Shown piece by piece: positions 54,870 to 64,000 of a DNA stretch of 64,000 nt (within the stretch, counting starts at the first letter, position 1; each line of letters begins with the position of its first letter). Where the stretch lies: contig NC_049909.1 in the NCBI RefSeq assembly GCF_001411555.2, positions 13,884,686-13,948,685 on the forward strand, given 5' to 3'. This DNA comes from Juglans regia (Eukaryota; Streptophyta; Magnoliopsida; Fagales; Juglandaceae). Made by a program: the position numbers and the translations under genes. A model generated the notes under the pieces. The model did not search any database and was not told the DNA's origin. It worked only from the letters and a program-made list of their open reading frames with translations.

Positions 54870-56349
54870 ATTAGACGCTTAATGGCCACCCTTATTTTCC
54901 CACATTGGTATGACAATCCCATTTCTTATTGTAGCCATAGCTTGGGCTGCTTCGGTCGCCATGTGTCCAAACTAGAAGATGACCCTACCCCATCACCAAC
55001 CTACACCTCAATAGCAGGGAGCTGCCTCCTGCTCTAATACCAAAATAACCAGTCGTCGAGAGTCACCGTTCTTCTGAAATTATGCAGCACACAACATGCT
55101 GTCATGATGAGTCATTACCTCCCAATGGAATACACAGGCATTAAGCTTAAAATTTTAAATTGTTATTTAAGTACACCAAAAGTGTGTTCTATGATATTAT
55201 GAAGCGATGAATGATGATAACTAAAATAGTTTTTGTACCCTCGAAATTGATGCTGATTATGACACTCACTTCTGTGGTACCGTTCTTGAGGATAAGAGGC
55301 AAAAGTTGCAAAATCCCTCTAGTGCATGGGAAAGCAAAATCGACCAAATAATATTTACCTAACAACATCGATTCCAAAACATATAGTGAGATGACTTGAA
55401 ATGGAAAAAATCACAAAAAATAAAAATATTTGCATTAAATAATATAAGAAGTTTATCCTTAGACAGCATGGAAATTGGGCAGATCTTTGACCAATGCATG
55501 GAGAAAGACACGAGTGTCATGCGATGTTCCTTCCCATCTGGTGTATACAAATGTGAATTTCATATTGAAGTCACATATGCACAATACATTTTGGGCAACT
55601 CACCCATGCCGATTTCTAAATGTCTCATGTACTGAGATTGGTACTACGACATCCATCATAATGCCGTCCATCGCACCAATGCATTGCTATCAATGTAGAA
55701 ATAAAATCCGGTGTAAAAACCTACATTAAATATATTTAGTTTATGGTTTCAAATGTAGTAGTTTGAAGTTAATTATTTGTTGTAAATCATTGAAAATTCT
55801 TTACCCTAAACCATGAAAAATTTCGGTGGTTGCTTGCAATATAGGGATTCACCTCGCCTGTGAAATTTGGCTGGATAATATGTCTCCCAAGTTCACATAG
55901 GGCATTCATCACCATTCTCACATGTTTATTAATTGTTTGGCTCGAATGTTAAAATCGGTCACCGACAATTCTTTAGGCCTATGCGTAGCCCACAAGCAGG
56001 CAAAAGATGGATACAAATTCCTCTACGGTCGCCGATCGTCTGAATCACACAATAAGTGATTTCCACCTAACAACGAGCATAATGAGTGAGATATTGATAC
56101 CTCCATTCGAAACAAGTTCTTACAATTATTCGGATGTCCATTCAAAACTCTGATAATATACTCATCTCCCCGAATGCCTATGTTGTGTTGTGGCATTCGA
56201 CGATGCCATCCCAGTTCACATGATATGATCCTAACAACGGTGATTATTTCAAGTGCCTCGTACTTATCACTACTAGAACTCCCTTCATGCTCGCTACTTG
56301 CATCTCCTCCACCCTCCTTCGCGTCTAATGTAGACTTCCTGGTAATCAA
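54870..56349 (-). pseudogene. PIF/Harbinger transposase pseudogene
   Basis: Read on the minus strand, pieces in order are: GIRGDEYIIRVLNGHPNNCK, NLFRMEVSISHSLCSLL and NHLLCDS (56240-56040); INKHVRMVMNALCELGRHII, QPNFTGEVNPYIASN (55940-55830); CIGAMDGIMMDVVVP (about 55690-55640); CICDFNMKFTYVYTRWEGTS with HDTRVF (55590-55500); GKYYLVDFAFPCTRG (about 55360-55310); and HHSSLHNIIEHTFGVLK (about 55215-55160). These are the blocks of plant PIF/Harbinger DDE transposases, including the IGAxDG and YLVDxxFP...RG motifs. Stops, frameshifts and two intron-like gaps separate them. The protein would catalyse cut-and-paste transposition with a 3-bp target duplication. This copy is dead. Confidence 0.88.
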
Positions 56350-56626
56350 TTTTCAGCATCCATTCTCTAACAAGTTTAATGAAGCTGTTCGAAAGATTAC
56401 GTTAGAATACATCCATGTGAAGTATAATAATTAAATTATCATGTCAACAATTCCAAACAGTACTATTAAATTAATAATACATCGCCAATATGCTAAAAAT
56501 GTCAAGAAAGACAACATTACATTAATACCAACTTAAGACAAGCATAATGGCATCTCATCAAATACGTTCAAATAAAGTAATTAATAATCCCTAAAAGCAA
56601 ATGACATAAAGCACTAAAAATAGAAA

Positions 56627-57224
56627 TCAACAATGCATGACCCACAATCGCCTATGCTCATCATCTATGGCTAGAAAGTCCTGTTGGGTCATGGGATCAC
56701 GTAAGGCATTGAATGCATGGTAAAAGTTATCTTCCAGCAGCAGAGGCTGAAGCACCTGCATCAATTCCGCGCAATGAGCAAACGGATCCCATCTATCATC
56801 GATGTTCATGGTCGATCTCGATCCCTTACTTTGCTTTGCTGCGGAAGACTCAGCTCTACCCTCATAGCACTTCCGTCATGAAACCATTGTTTTCCTCATC
56901 TCATTGAAGAAGTTCAATAACTCCTCCTCCACCTGCCTGCTTGCCCCCCCCCCCCCTTTCTACGGTGACATGACGAGTGTGTCGATGGTCCCATAGAAGG
57001 TGTCATCATGTCCATGGAAACGTCTATGTCATCAATATTGATGAGCACTCTTGATTGTGTGCCCATTGCAGGCCCCGACATCGCATCTCTTCATCAAGCT
57101 GATGCTCTTCGTCAATGTTGGGGGTGGTTGGGTGGACGCATGGTGAAGTGGACCAGTGGCAACTGATGCGCCAAAAATCATGCAAAGCTCCACATACTTT
57201 GGGCAGCCCATGGTCCGGAAACAA
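56627..57224 (-). pseudogene. Harbinger-associated ORF1, second exon remnant
   Basis: The minus strand (one frame off the longest ORF) reads CFRTMGCPKYVELCMIFGAS and VATGPLHHASTQPP at 57215-57120, matching the FRxxGxPNYxxLxxxFG...ATG...HASTQ block of Myb/SANT-like proteins that accompany Harbinger transposases. Further on, 56809-56627 reads DDRWDPFAHCAELMQVLQPL and DPMTQQDFLAIDDEHRRLWV, the usual C-terminal segment. A poly-C run at 56947-56957 and frame breaks interrupt it. Confidence 0.75.
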
Positions 57225-57352
57225 TTCTAGTATGATTTTGCCTAGTTAGAATATATGAAGTAGCTTATTAGATATTGATTAGGAAGACATAAAAATACAA
57301 GGAAACATGTATTGATGGAGTAAGTTGGGTATTTCTTTTTTTGTCAGTTTAA

Positions 57353-57646
57353 TTAGTTTACCCTAATGGCATTTATCCAGTGCTCGTCACTGGCTATCAC
57401 TGTTTTGATGTCGAAGTCCCATCTCATACCAGTTTGGCTCATTAGGTCAGTGAACTGCCACGGACTCTTCTTCAACCTTTGTGTTTTGCCCTCCACTTGG
57501 TTCACATCAAACGCCCTTATACCCACAATAGTAAGGCGTTGAGCATACAAACCCTGGTCCTTACTTGTGATCTTCCCTACCCATAGTGCACCACTAAGGG
57601 CGTCCCCATACATCATATCAATGAAAATATCCTCCATCCCATCCAC
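57353..57646 (-). pseudogene. Harbinger-associated ORF1, Myb/SANT-like DNA-binding exon
   Basis: 97 open residues on the minus strand: MDGMEDIFIDMMYGDALSGA... LKKSPWQFTDLMSQTGMRWD, then VIASDEHWINAIRVN. The FIDMM...W...DLMxQTGxxWD...W...IRVN pattern is the plant Myb/SANT-like domain encoded by PIF/Harbinger elements. It binds element ends and helps nuclear import of the transposase. Same strand as, and upstream of, the transposase, as expected for one element. Confidence 0.82.
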
Positions 57647-57654
57647 CCATAACT

Positions 57655-57885
57655 CACGATCAGTGTGTGCATTCTCCAGATCATCTATGTGAAATAACTA
57701 AAAACGTAGATGAAGGATAAATATAGAAGGCTAGTGAAGAATTGGAACAAGTAATATTCATTAATGCATTTGAATTAATCAAAAAACTAATAATTTAACA
57801 ACAACAAATGTGGGCCATACCTAGCGAGTGTGAGTTATGCGACACACGAGCGTAGATTGTAACGCTAGGAAAATAACAAAGGAGT
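57655..57885. other. No gene seen
   Basis: AT-rich gap between the Harbinger ORF1 and a LINE fragment. It may hold the right end of the Harbinger element. Confidence 0.45.
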
Positions 57886-58302
57886 TTAGAACTTGGCGAG
57901 TCTTGGTGACATGCTATACTTGTAAAAACCAGTAATGGGTCTCAATGTTTCTGCCTTGTTGAGGAGCTGACTAAAAGCTTCAAAACATAAAATGAAAAGA
58001 TAGGGTGATAATGGATCACCATGTCTTATGCCTCTCCAAGGTTTAAAAATAGGTTGAGGGTTTCCATTTATTAGAATCGAATAGGATACTGACTTGATGC
58101 AGTGATTGATCATATCTATCCACCTTTTTGCAAACCCCATTCTTTCCATCATAACTGCTATGAAACACCATTCCAATCTGTCATAGACTCTATTCATATC
58201 TAACTTGAGTGCCATATAAGCATATGACCCTCTCACTTTACAGTACATAGAATGTAAAACCTCAAAAGCAACTATGATATTGTAAGCAATAATCCTTGAA
58301 TC
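57886..58302 (-). pseudogene. LINE RT fragment (element Y), minus strand
   Basis: The minus strand reads SRIIAYNIIVAFEVLHSMYC, then YMALKLDMNRVYDRLEWCFI, FAKRWIDMINHCIKSVSYSI, GNPQPIFKPWRGIRHGDPLS and PYLFILCFEAFSQLLNK. This is the fingers/palm part of an L1-type RT ahead of the missing FADD box. Its 5' truncation point lies at the target site into which element X (58323-61568) later inserted. The 3' remainder is absent. Dead fragment. Confidence 0.88.
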
Positions 58303-58322
58303 AACTATTTTTAAATAAAAAA
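58303..58322. repeat. Left 20-bp target-site duplication of LINE X
   Basis: AACTATTTTTAAATAAAAAA is repeated perfectly at 61569-61588. The two copies bracket a LINE that starts with its 5' UTR and ends with its 3' region. Confidence 0.9.
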
Positions 58323-58474
58323 GTCCCAAACCGAATAAGTATATTGAGAGCGGGTCCTTTCCTTTTCGAGAAGGGTAAGGTGGAGATCCTTTCTTTCCTA
58401 TCGAAGTGTAAGGTGGTGGTCTAGTTTTCTTTGGCAATTCTCAGCTTTTTATGAAAAATTCAAGCTACTCAAGC

Positions 58475-59311
58475 ATGGCAGAAGAGTTGGAACACTTGTG
58501 GTAAGGGTTTACTCTTGCAGAGGAAGAGCAGGAAGAAGTAAAGTTCACTAAAGTTGAGACAAGAAGAGCATATATTAAAGGACATAATTGCTTGATATTA
58601 CTTATTCTGATAGACAAGAACATGAACAAGGAAGCTTTTAAAGCTACTATGACAAAAATATGGAATCCAGAAGGTTGGTTATTCTTTAAAGAGGCTGGAC
58701 ATAATAAGTTTATAGTTGAATTTCAGAAAAGGGTGGATATGGAAAGAGTTCTAAATGAAAGACCTTGGTCTTTTGATAAATCTTTGATCTGTATTCAACA
58801 ATTTGATAGTAATACTCCACCAAATGAGGTGAATTTTAACCAAGAACCTTTCTAAGTACAATTACATGGATTGCCTTTGGCAGCAATAATTTATGAAGGT
58901 GGGGATCTTGTAGAGTCAACATTGGGGGAGGTCATGACAATTGATGTTGATGAAGAAGGCCTAGGTTGGGATAAGTATCTCAGGGCTAGAGTAAACCTGG
59001 ATATAACTAAACTCCTAGCTAGAGGAAGGATGATCAGGGTGGAGGGTAAACAAAGGTGTACAGAGATCAAATATGAAAGGCTACCATTATTTTGTTTTCT
59101 ATGTGGGGCGATAAAACCTGTTAATAGGAATTGTGCTATGGAAAAAGCTCGAAGAAGCACAAAAGGAATTGGCATAGCTCAATATGGTCAATGGTTGAGG
59201 GCTTCTCTTGTTATAACAAATAGACCTGAGGATAAAAGAATAGCAGCTCGTGGTAGAGTCCATAGAATTGGAATCCTATACAAATTTTCATATATCTGTC
59301 ATTGTTCATGA
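58475..59311 (+). pseudogene. LINE X ORF1 (DUF4283 plus CCHC-like knuckle), two stops
   Basis: ATG 58475 opens MAEELEHLW, then TAA at 58502-58504, then GFTLAEEEQEEVKFTKVETR, NCLILLILIDKNMNKEAFKA, WNPEGWLFFKEAGHNKFIVE and RPWSFDKSLICIQQFD. A second TAA lies at 58853-58855, followed by VQLHGLPLAA and ERLPLFCFLCGAIKPVNRNC. All of this is in one frame. The pattern is the plant L1 ORF1 nucleic-acid-binding protein. The usual CxxCGxxGH knuckle has lost its Gly-His. The two stops and the altered knuckle make it non-functional. Confidence 0.88.
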
Positions 59312-59314
59312 CTC

Positions 59315-59455
59315 AGAAAATGGAAAGAAGTGGCTGCTCACAGGGTTCTATGGCAATCCTAATACAACACTAAGAGAGGGAAGTTGGTAATTGCTGAGGA
59401 AATTGAAACCACTTGACAACAAACCATGGATTTGTATGGGTGATTTTAAGGAAAA
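59315..59455 (+). pseudogene. LINE X endonuclease, first half
   Basis: The plus strand reads KKWLLTGFYGNPNTTLREGS, a stop, LLRKLKPLDNKPWICMGDF, a block typical of the L1 endonuclease (TGFYGxP...W...GDFNE). The frame ends abruptly at about 59455, where sequence of opposite orientation begins. Confidence 0.8.
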
Positions 59456-60545
59456 GCGATATTCAGTGACCCTAATTGGGCTCTTGTTTTTTGGGATAAG
59501 CACTATATATGTTTCATTGATAGAACTATCCCAAGAGTTTGATTTTAAAGCCACTGTCACAGCCTCACATACCTCATCTCCAACTGTTTGCCAATGTTGT
59601 TAAAAAAACTCTGCTGAAAAGCCATCTAGGCTTGGGGAGCTGATTGGATTCATGATAAATACTACCTCTTGAACCTCTGTAATTGAGAATTCTTTGAGCA
59701 AGCAATTATTCATTTCTTCAGTCACTAGTTGTTGCATTGGTTCCAAACATTCTCTTTTACCTGAAGGGTTAGAAGTTGTAGACAAATTGGTGAAATATGT
59801 TTGAAAAATATGATTGATCCCTTGTGGAGTATTGTAATTGTAGCCCTCTTCATCTTGAATCTTGCTGATGTAATTAGCTTTTCTCCTTTGGGATGCACAC
59901 ATGTGATAAAATCAAGTATGTCTGTCCCCCTTTTGAAGCCAAGTTCGTTTTGTTCTTTGTGTCCATTTTAAATTCTCTTCCTCTAGGCCCCTTATCACTT
60001 CCTGTTTGAGTTGCTTAATTTGTTGCATATCATTTCCAGTACTACTTTGCTGAAGTTGTTGCAGTTTTGCTTTTTTTCCTCAACTACTCCTTTGAATTTT
60101 TACTCCGGACCTTGCATCAGACTTGTAGCTTGTTTTTGCACTTACTGAGCTTGCTGGTAACTACTGTGATTGTTCTTCGAGTGGTGATATTTTCTTTCTA
60201 GACGGTAGATACTAACCCTTTGTATTCATCTTTTTGGCCCCAAGTAAAATCATATCTGAAAGTTCTATTTTTCCTGTTGCCATATTGAAATTGAGTATTG
60301 AAATTGATGATGAGAGGGTTATGATCAGAGGTACAAGCTGAAATTGTATGGATATAGACATCTTGATACATCCTAAAAAATTAGGGGTTAGCCACCACTC
60401 GATCCAGTCTTTCTTTTGTGAAATCTAGGCCTTCCTTGTTGTTTGACCAAGTGAACTTAGGTCCTTTGTATCCCATATCAAATAATTCACTATCCTGTAA
60501 AGCTTTGCTCAAGGACTCCATTTGAATATTAGGCCTTGAAACACC
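59455..60545 (-). pseudogene. LINE X inverted block: endonuclease end to RT start
   Basis: From 60545 downwards the minus strand reads NIQMESLSKALQDSELFDMG, YKGPKFTWSNNKEGLDFTKE, RLDRVVANP, TSDHNPLIINFNTQ (end of the endonuclease), then a linker with ITSARFKM and HISPICLQLL. It ends with NSWDSSINETYIVLIPKNKS and PIRVTEYR (start of RT) near 59455. Many stops. It continues in the LINE order from MGDF at 59452 but is turned round. Confidence 0.85.
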
Positions 60546-60549
60546 CCCA

Positions 60550-61529
60550 ATTGTTACAGTAAGGAGTGCCTACTACATGCAAGGGGACCTTCAGCAAAGA
60601 AAAAAGGCACAATATTCTCAAAGCACAAAGCATTGTCAAGACTTTGGCAACTAGGCATTCCCCTAGCTACAAAGATTTTTTTGTGGAGAGCTTGTTTGGA
60701 CAGTTTACCAACTAAAGTCAATTTATGTAAGAGGAAGATTCTGGATGATCAAACTTGTCCCATGTGCCTAGTGGAACCCGAAACAACAGAACACATCCTT
60801 TGGGAATGCATCTCTGATTATGATATTCTAGGCCAATACTCAAGAAATATTCAGAAAACCAGGCCTCTTGCAAGAGAATAAAGATTTTGTTAGCATAAAT
60901 GTACAAGAAACTGGACAAAAATGAGATGGAAGAACTAGGTTTGGTTCTATTAGTTGATCCAAACTCAGTCTTGCATAGAGTTAATCAATTAAAGTATGAC
61001 CTTGCAGCTATAGAAACCAGAACTTCTAACCATCAATCTTTCAACATTGCAAGGAATGCTACATGGGAATGCCTTCCTATAGGTTTCTGCAACATAAATT
61101 GGGATGTGGTTGTGGATAGACTGAATTTTACAATTGGAATTGGGGTTGCAGTTAGAGATGAGAAAGGAGATTTCTTGGCAACTATGAGGAAGAAAAAATT
61201 GTTAAATCCTGATCCTTTGATAGCAGAAGCTACAGGTGCACTTATAGCTGTGAATTTTGGTATTGAACTGGGAATGAGAAAAGTGGTGCTAGAGAGGGAT
61301 TCAAAGAGAGTTGTAATGGCAATCCAGAAACAGGTAACAGATGAAAGCTATTTTGGGGGTGATCACATCAGATATTAGCTCGAGGCTTTATTGTTTTGAG
61401 TCTTGTGTTACCAAACTTGTATATAGAGAGGGAAATATGATTGCACATACACTTGCTAAAAATGCATTGAATGTAATAGACTTTATAGTGGACATGGGGA
61501 AAGCTCCCCACTGTCTTCAATGTTTGTAA
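60550..61529 (+). pseudogene. LINE X 3' part: zinc-finger (zf-RVT) and RNase H
   Basis: The plus strand reads VRSAYYMQGDLQQ, SRLWQLGIPLATKIFLWRAC, LDSLPTKVNLCKRKILDDQT with CPMCLVEPETTEHILWEC (zf-RVT, C-x2-C...H...C). Then comes RNase H: CNINWDVVVDRLNFTIGIGV, AVRDEKGDFLATMR, PLIAEATGALIAVNFGIELG and VVLERDSKRVVMAI. After a frame break near 61375 it continues CFESCVTKLVYREGNMIAHT and LAKNALNVIDF. The element ends about 40 bp later at the right target duplication. Confidence 0.9.
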
Positions 61530-61568
61530 GGAATCAGTTGATGAAGGAGAATGAGGTTTATTTAAAAA

Positions 61569-61588
61569 AACTATTTTTAAATAAAAAA
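61569..61588. repeat. Right 20-bp target-site duplication of LINE X
   Basis: A perfect match to 58303-58322. Only a short A-rich tail precedes it. Confidence 0.9.
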
Positions 61589-61667
61589 TAAATTAAAGTC
61601 AATAAACAATATCTCATCAGCTTAATGGGATGAAAATGGAATAAAAATATAGGTATATGGCACATAA

Positions 61668-62200
61668 CTCTGTTTTTTTTTTTATAAGTGTAAGTATATT
61701 AATAAAAGAATAGGCAAAAGCCATGTTCAGTACAAAGAATGTCCTAGCTAAGTAGGAACATTAGAAATAAGGAAAGCATGGAAATCTTGGCCATTAAAGT
61801 TAACGGAAATGGCCCAAGTACAAAGAGTTCTAAAAAAGAAAGCATTTAGCTCCTCCATTGATGTTTCTTACGCTCCTGCCATAAACACCACATGACACAA
61901 ATAGGCAACATCTTCCATATAGCCTTGATCTGTTGGTTACCTCTTAGATCTGTCCAACTAGCCAACATCTCCACTACAGACTCGGGCATAACCCACCCCA
62001 AGCCTAGTCTTCTAAATACTTCATTCCAAATCCCTCGAACTATATCACAATGTAGTAGAAGATGGTCCACTGATTCACCCTCGTTCCTGCACATGCAGCA
62101 CCGATCTGTGATGATCACCCCTCGTCTTCTCAAATTATCCGTTGTGAGTATCTTACCCAAAGAAGTGGTCCACACAAAAAACACTGCTATGAGGGGTGCC
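61668..62200 (-). pseudogene. LINE Z 3' end, minus strand (zf-RVT domain)
   Basis: The minus strand from 62184 reads FFVWTTSLGKILTTDNLRRR, CCMCRNEGESVDHLLLHCDI, GIWNEVFRRLGLGWVMPESV and AIWKMLPICVMWCLWQERKK. These are typical of L1-type LINEs that end soon after zf-RVT. The 3' tail reads STKMAFAYSFINIL-like sequence and finishes at a T-run (plus strand, 61672-61683), the element's poly-A. It is 5' truncated at about 62200. Confidence 0.85.
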
Positions 62201-62299
62201 TTGGGTCTCCAAATCCTTTTCTAAGGGAACTGGGTTGGAGGTTCTTTTAACAAAGATTTATAATACGAGCGAACCGAGAATAATTATTTTCCCGTATGT

Positions 62300-64000
62300 A
62301 TCCACCACAACCGAGAATAAGGAAAGCATTACAAGCAACTATATGGCTTCAGGGTTTGCAACTTCAGTCTCAGCTTTGCTCACAACCAATAGCACATTAT
62401 CATGTTCATCTCTTACCACAGCTCCAATACCAGCTTTATGTAAATCATAAAACATTGCCCCATCAACATTCAATTTGCAAAACCCAGCTGGAGGGACGTG
62501 CCAGGAACAATCATTACCAGTTTAGTTGTAGTCCATGATTTGGAGCCTTTCTTAAAACACAGAATGTTTAGGGCATAGTTCACCACTTGCTTAGGTTCCA
62601 GTCTGGTCTGCTCAAAAGACAACTTATTTCGTCTGAACCAGAAAACCCAAGCAAGGATAAAAACTTGTCAACCAGATCTTGCTCTCATTTGCTCACCACT
62701 AGCTGGACAATATCAGCAACTGACATATCCTCATGCACCTGTCTAAACAAAGGCAAGTTTAGTAGCCATGAATCTTTAATAGTAGGACAGTGAAAGAGTG
62801 CATGTGCCACATTTTCTACGATAGCATTACAGAAATCGCAAAAGAGACAAATGTCAACCCTCTTATTATGTAAGTTCTACTTTGATGGAAGACCCTCATA
62901 GCAAACCCTCCAAGCAAAAACTTTTATCTTATTAGGCATACACATTTTCCACACAGCCTTCCACAGCTTATGATCATCTTGAGCCCTAGAACACCCTGCA
63001 ACCCTTGGGCTAAAAGGGACCTAAAGAATCGATCGGCACTCCTCACAGAATATGAACCATTTCTCTCATGCCTCCAAATCAACTGATTTGTATATATTCC
63101 TCGGCTCAAAGTAATCTTGAAAATATCAGATGCTACCCTTGGATTGAAAAGGGCTCTAATTGTGTTAACACTCCACTAACCCGAGTCAAGATCAATAAGA
63201 GAAGCCACTGTTAAATGATCATCAACCGTTACTTCCTCAAACAACTCATCCTTTAAAGCTGAATGTCCAGGTATCCAAACATCATCCCAGACCTTAACTG
63301 AATTTTCATCCCCAGTTCTCCATTGACAAACCTTCATTAGTCACTTTCTTGCTTCCAAAATGCCTCTCTAAGCAAAAGATGGATTAGCACCCAGCTTTGC
63401 CTCAAAAAATAAAGAATGTGGGAAGTACTTTGCTTTATAAATCTGGAATAGCAAGGAGTTAGCTTGAGTAAGAATTCTCCATGATTGTTTAGCAAGAAGA
63501 GCAAGGTTAAAAAATTTTAAATATTTGAAACCCATTCCTCCCTTTTACTTAGAATCACACATCTTCTCCCATTTAACCCAATGGACTTCTTTTCATTAAC
63601 TCTTTGCCCCAAAAAAAAAAAAAAATCTAGCTATCACACTCTCCAAATCCTTGCACAATCTGCTAGGTAACATAAAACAACTCATAGCATTGGCAGGTAT
63701 GGATAATGCCACAGTTTTGATTAAAATCTCCTTGCCCCTTGAGATAAAATCTTCTCTTTTCAGCACTAAAGTTTTTTCCACACTCTTGACTTAATCTCAA
63801 CAAAGGTAGTTGTTTTAGCTTTCCCAACAATTGGAGGAAGACCCAAATATTTCTCATATTGCTGAATTGTACCCCCAACCCACATAGCTATAATTTCTTG
63901 CCTAACAGATTTAGTGACATTAGAGCTAAACACCATTGTTGTTTTATTGATATTTATCTTTTATTGATATTGATATTGTTGTTTTATTGATATTGATATT
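62300..64000 (-). pseudogene. LINE W: RT C-terminal part to RNase H, minus strand, running off the window
   Basis: From 64000 downwards the minus strand reads NKTTMVFSSNVTKSVRQEII, GTIQQYEKYLGLPPIVGK, KGGMGFKYLKFFNLALLAKQ, SWRILTQANSLLFQIYKAKY, WRTGDENSVKVWDDVWIPGH and LIWRHERNGSYSVRSADRFF. It then reads PPAGFCKLNVDGAMFYDLHK with GIGAVVRDEHDNVLLVVSKA, an RNase H start with its DG motif. The order is RT thumb, linker, damaged zf-RVT, RNase H. Stops are common. Its 5' part lies beyond the window. Confidence 0.85.

Larger units (their letters stand above)
58323..61568 (+). mobile_element. L1-type LINE X, 5'-complete, with an inverted internal block and deletion
   Basis: Bounded by a perfect 20-bp target duplication. 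Block order on the plus strand: 5' UTR, ORF1 and first half of the endonuclease (58323-59455, plus); endonuclease second half to RT start (59455-60545, inverted, minus); zinc finger, RNase H and 3' end (60545-61568, plus). The RT palm and thumb are absent. The A/B border falls within a few codons of contiguous LINE sequence (MGDF then NIQMES), so the inverted block is the element's own segment turned round. It cannot encode a working RT. Confidence 0.85.

Noticed and set aside
56947..56957. Poly-C run as a regulatory G-quadruplex
   Set aside because: A single short homopolymer in a dead transposon ORF. It may be a sequencing-prone slip and has no partner G-tracts.
61892..62224. 110-residue plus-strand ORF
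   Set aside because: It is the antisense shadow of the LINE Z zf-RVT domain on the minus strand.

Overview
This window is nuclear DNA from a flowering plant. It has no bacterial-type gene organisation. It is AT-rich, packed with decayed transposable elements, and carries plant gene families: mTERF genes, a terpene synthase remnant, a plastid DNA insert and an endogenous caulimovirid. A roughly 200-bp terminal-inverted-repeat element with GATGAGATGAG-type ends recurs at least seven times. From memory this element is common in Juglandaceae and other Fagales, so a walnut/hickory-like tree is my best guess, at moderate confidence and from sequence flavour only.

Layout. 1-9317: a degenerate tandem array of 1.3-2.3 kb units that I cannot assign to a known family, each with a long pyrimidine-rich tract. 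9318-19040: a dead Ty3/gypsy element of the Tat type (5' LTR, gag, protease, RT, RNase H and integrase remnants, a 116-bp minisatellite, antisense ORF remnants) inserted in the array. A plastid fragment with a trnN-like gene sits inside its antisense ORF region. 19456-20550: broken terpene synthase exons fused to a LINE endonuclease fragment. 20556-24960: TIR elements, a Copia RT remnant split by one of them, and a large inverted pair of a 680-bp element. 25105-53130: a duplicated mTERF cluster. Two copies are intact (29342-30730 and 50504-51874), one is broken by a single stop (25105-26481), and two are 5' stubs (about 46.3 kb and 48.3-49.2 kb, the latter with a solo LTR). Between these lie a LINE flanked by a 472-bp direct repeat (33.2-36.9 kb) and an endogenous caulimovirid (about 38.6-44.87 kb). 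54.8-57.66 kb: a decayed PIF/Harbinger element with transposase and Myb/SANT-like ORFs. 57.9-64.0 kb: nested LINEs, one 5'-complete with a perfect 20-bp target-site duplication and an inverted internal block.

The only genes that look functional are the two mTERF copies. They encode predicted organelle-targeted nucleic-acid-binding proteins, probably mitochondrial, of the large, tandemly expanded plant mTERF family. Everything else reads as mobile-element or viral debris and products of double-strand-break repair. I did not find a convincing new molecular system. The most original signals are the undescribed array and its timing relative to the LTR element, the mosaic mTERF copy, the two unusually long flanking duplications (144 bp and 472 bp), and the rearranged LINE.
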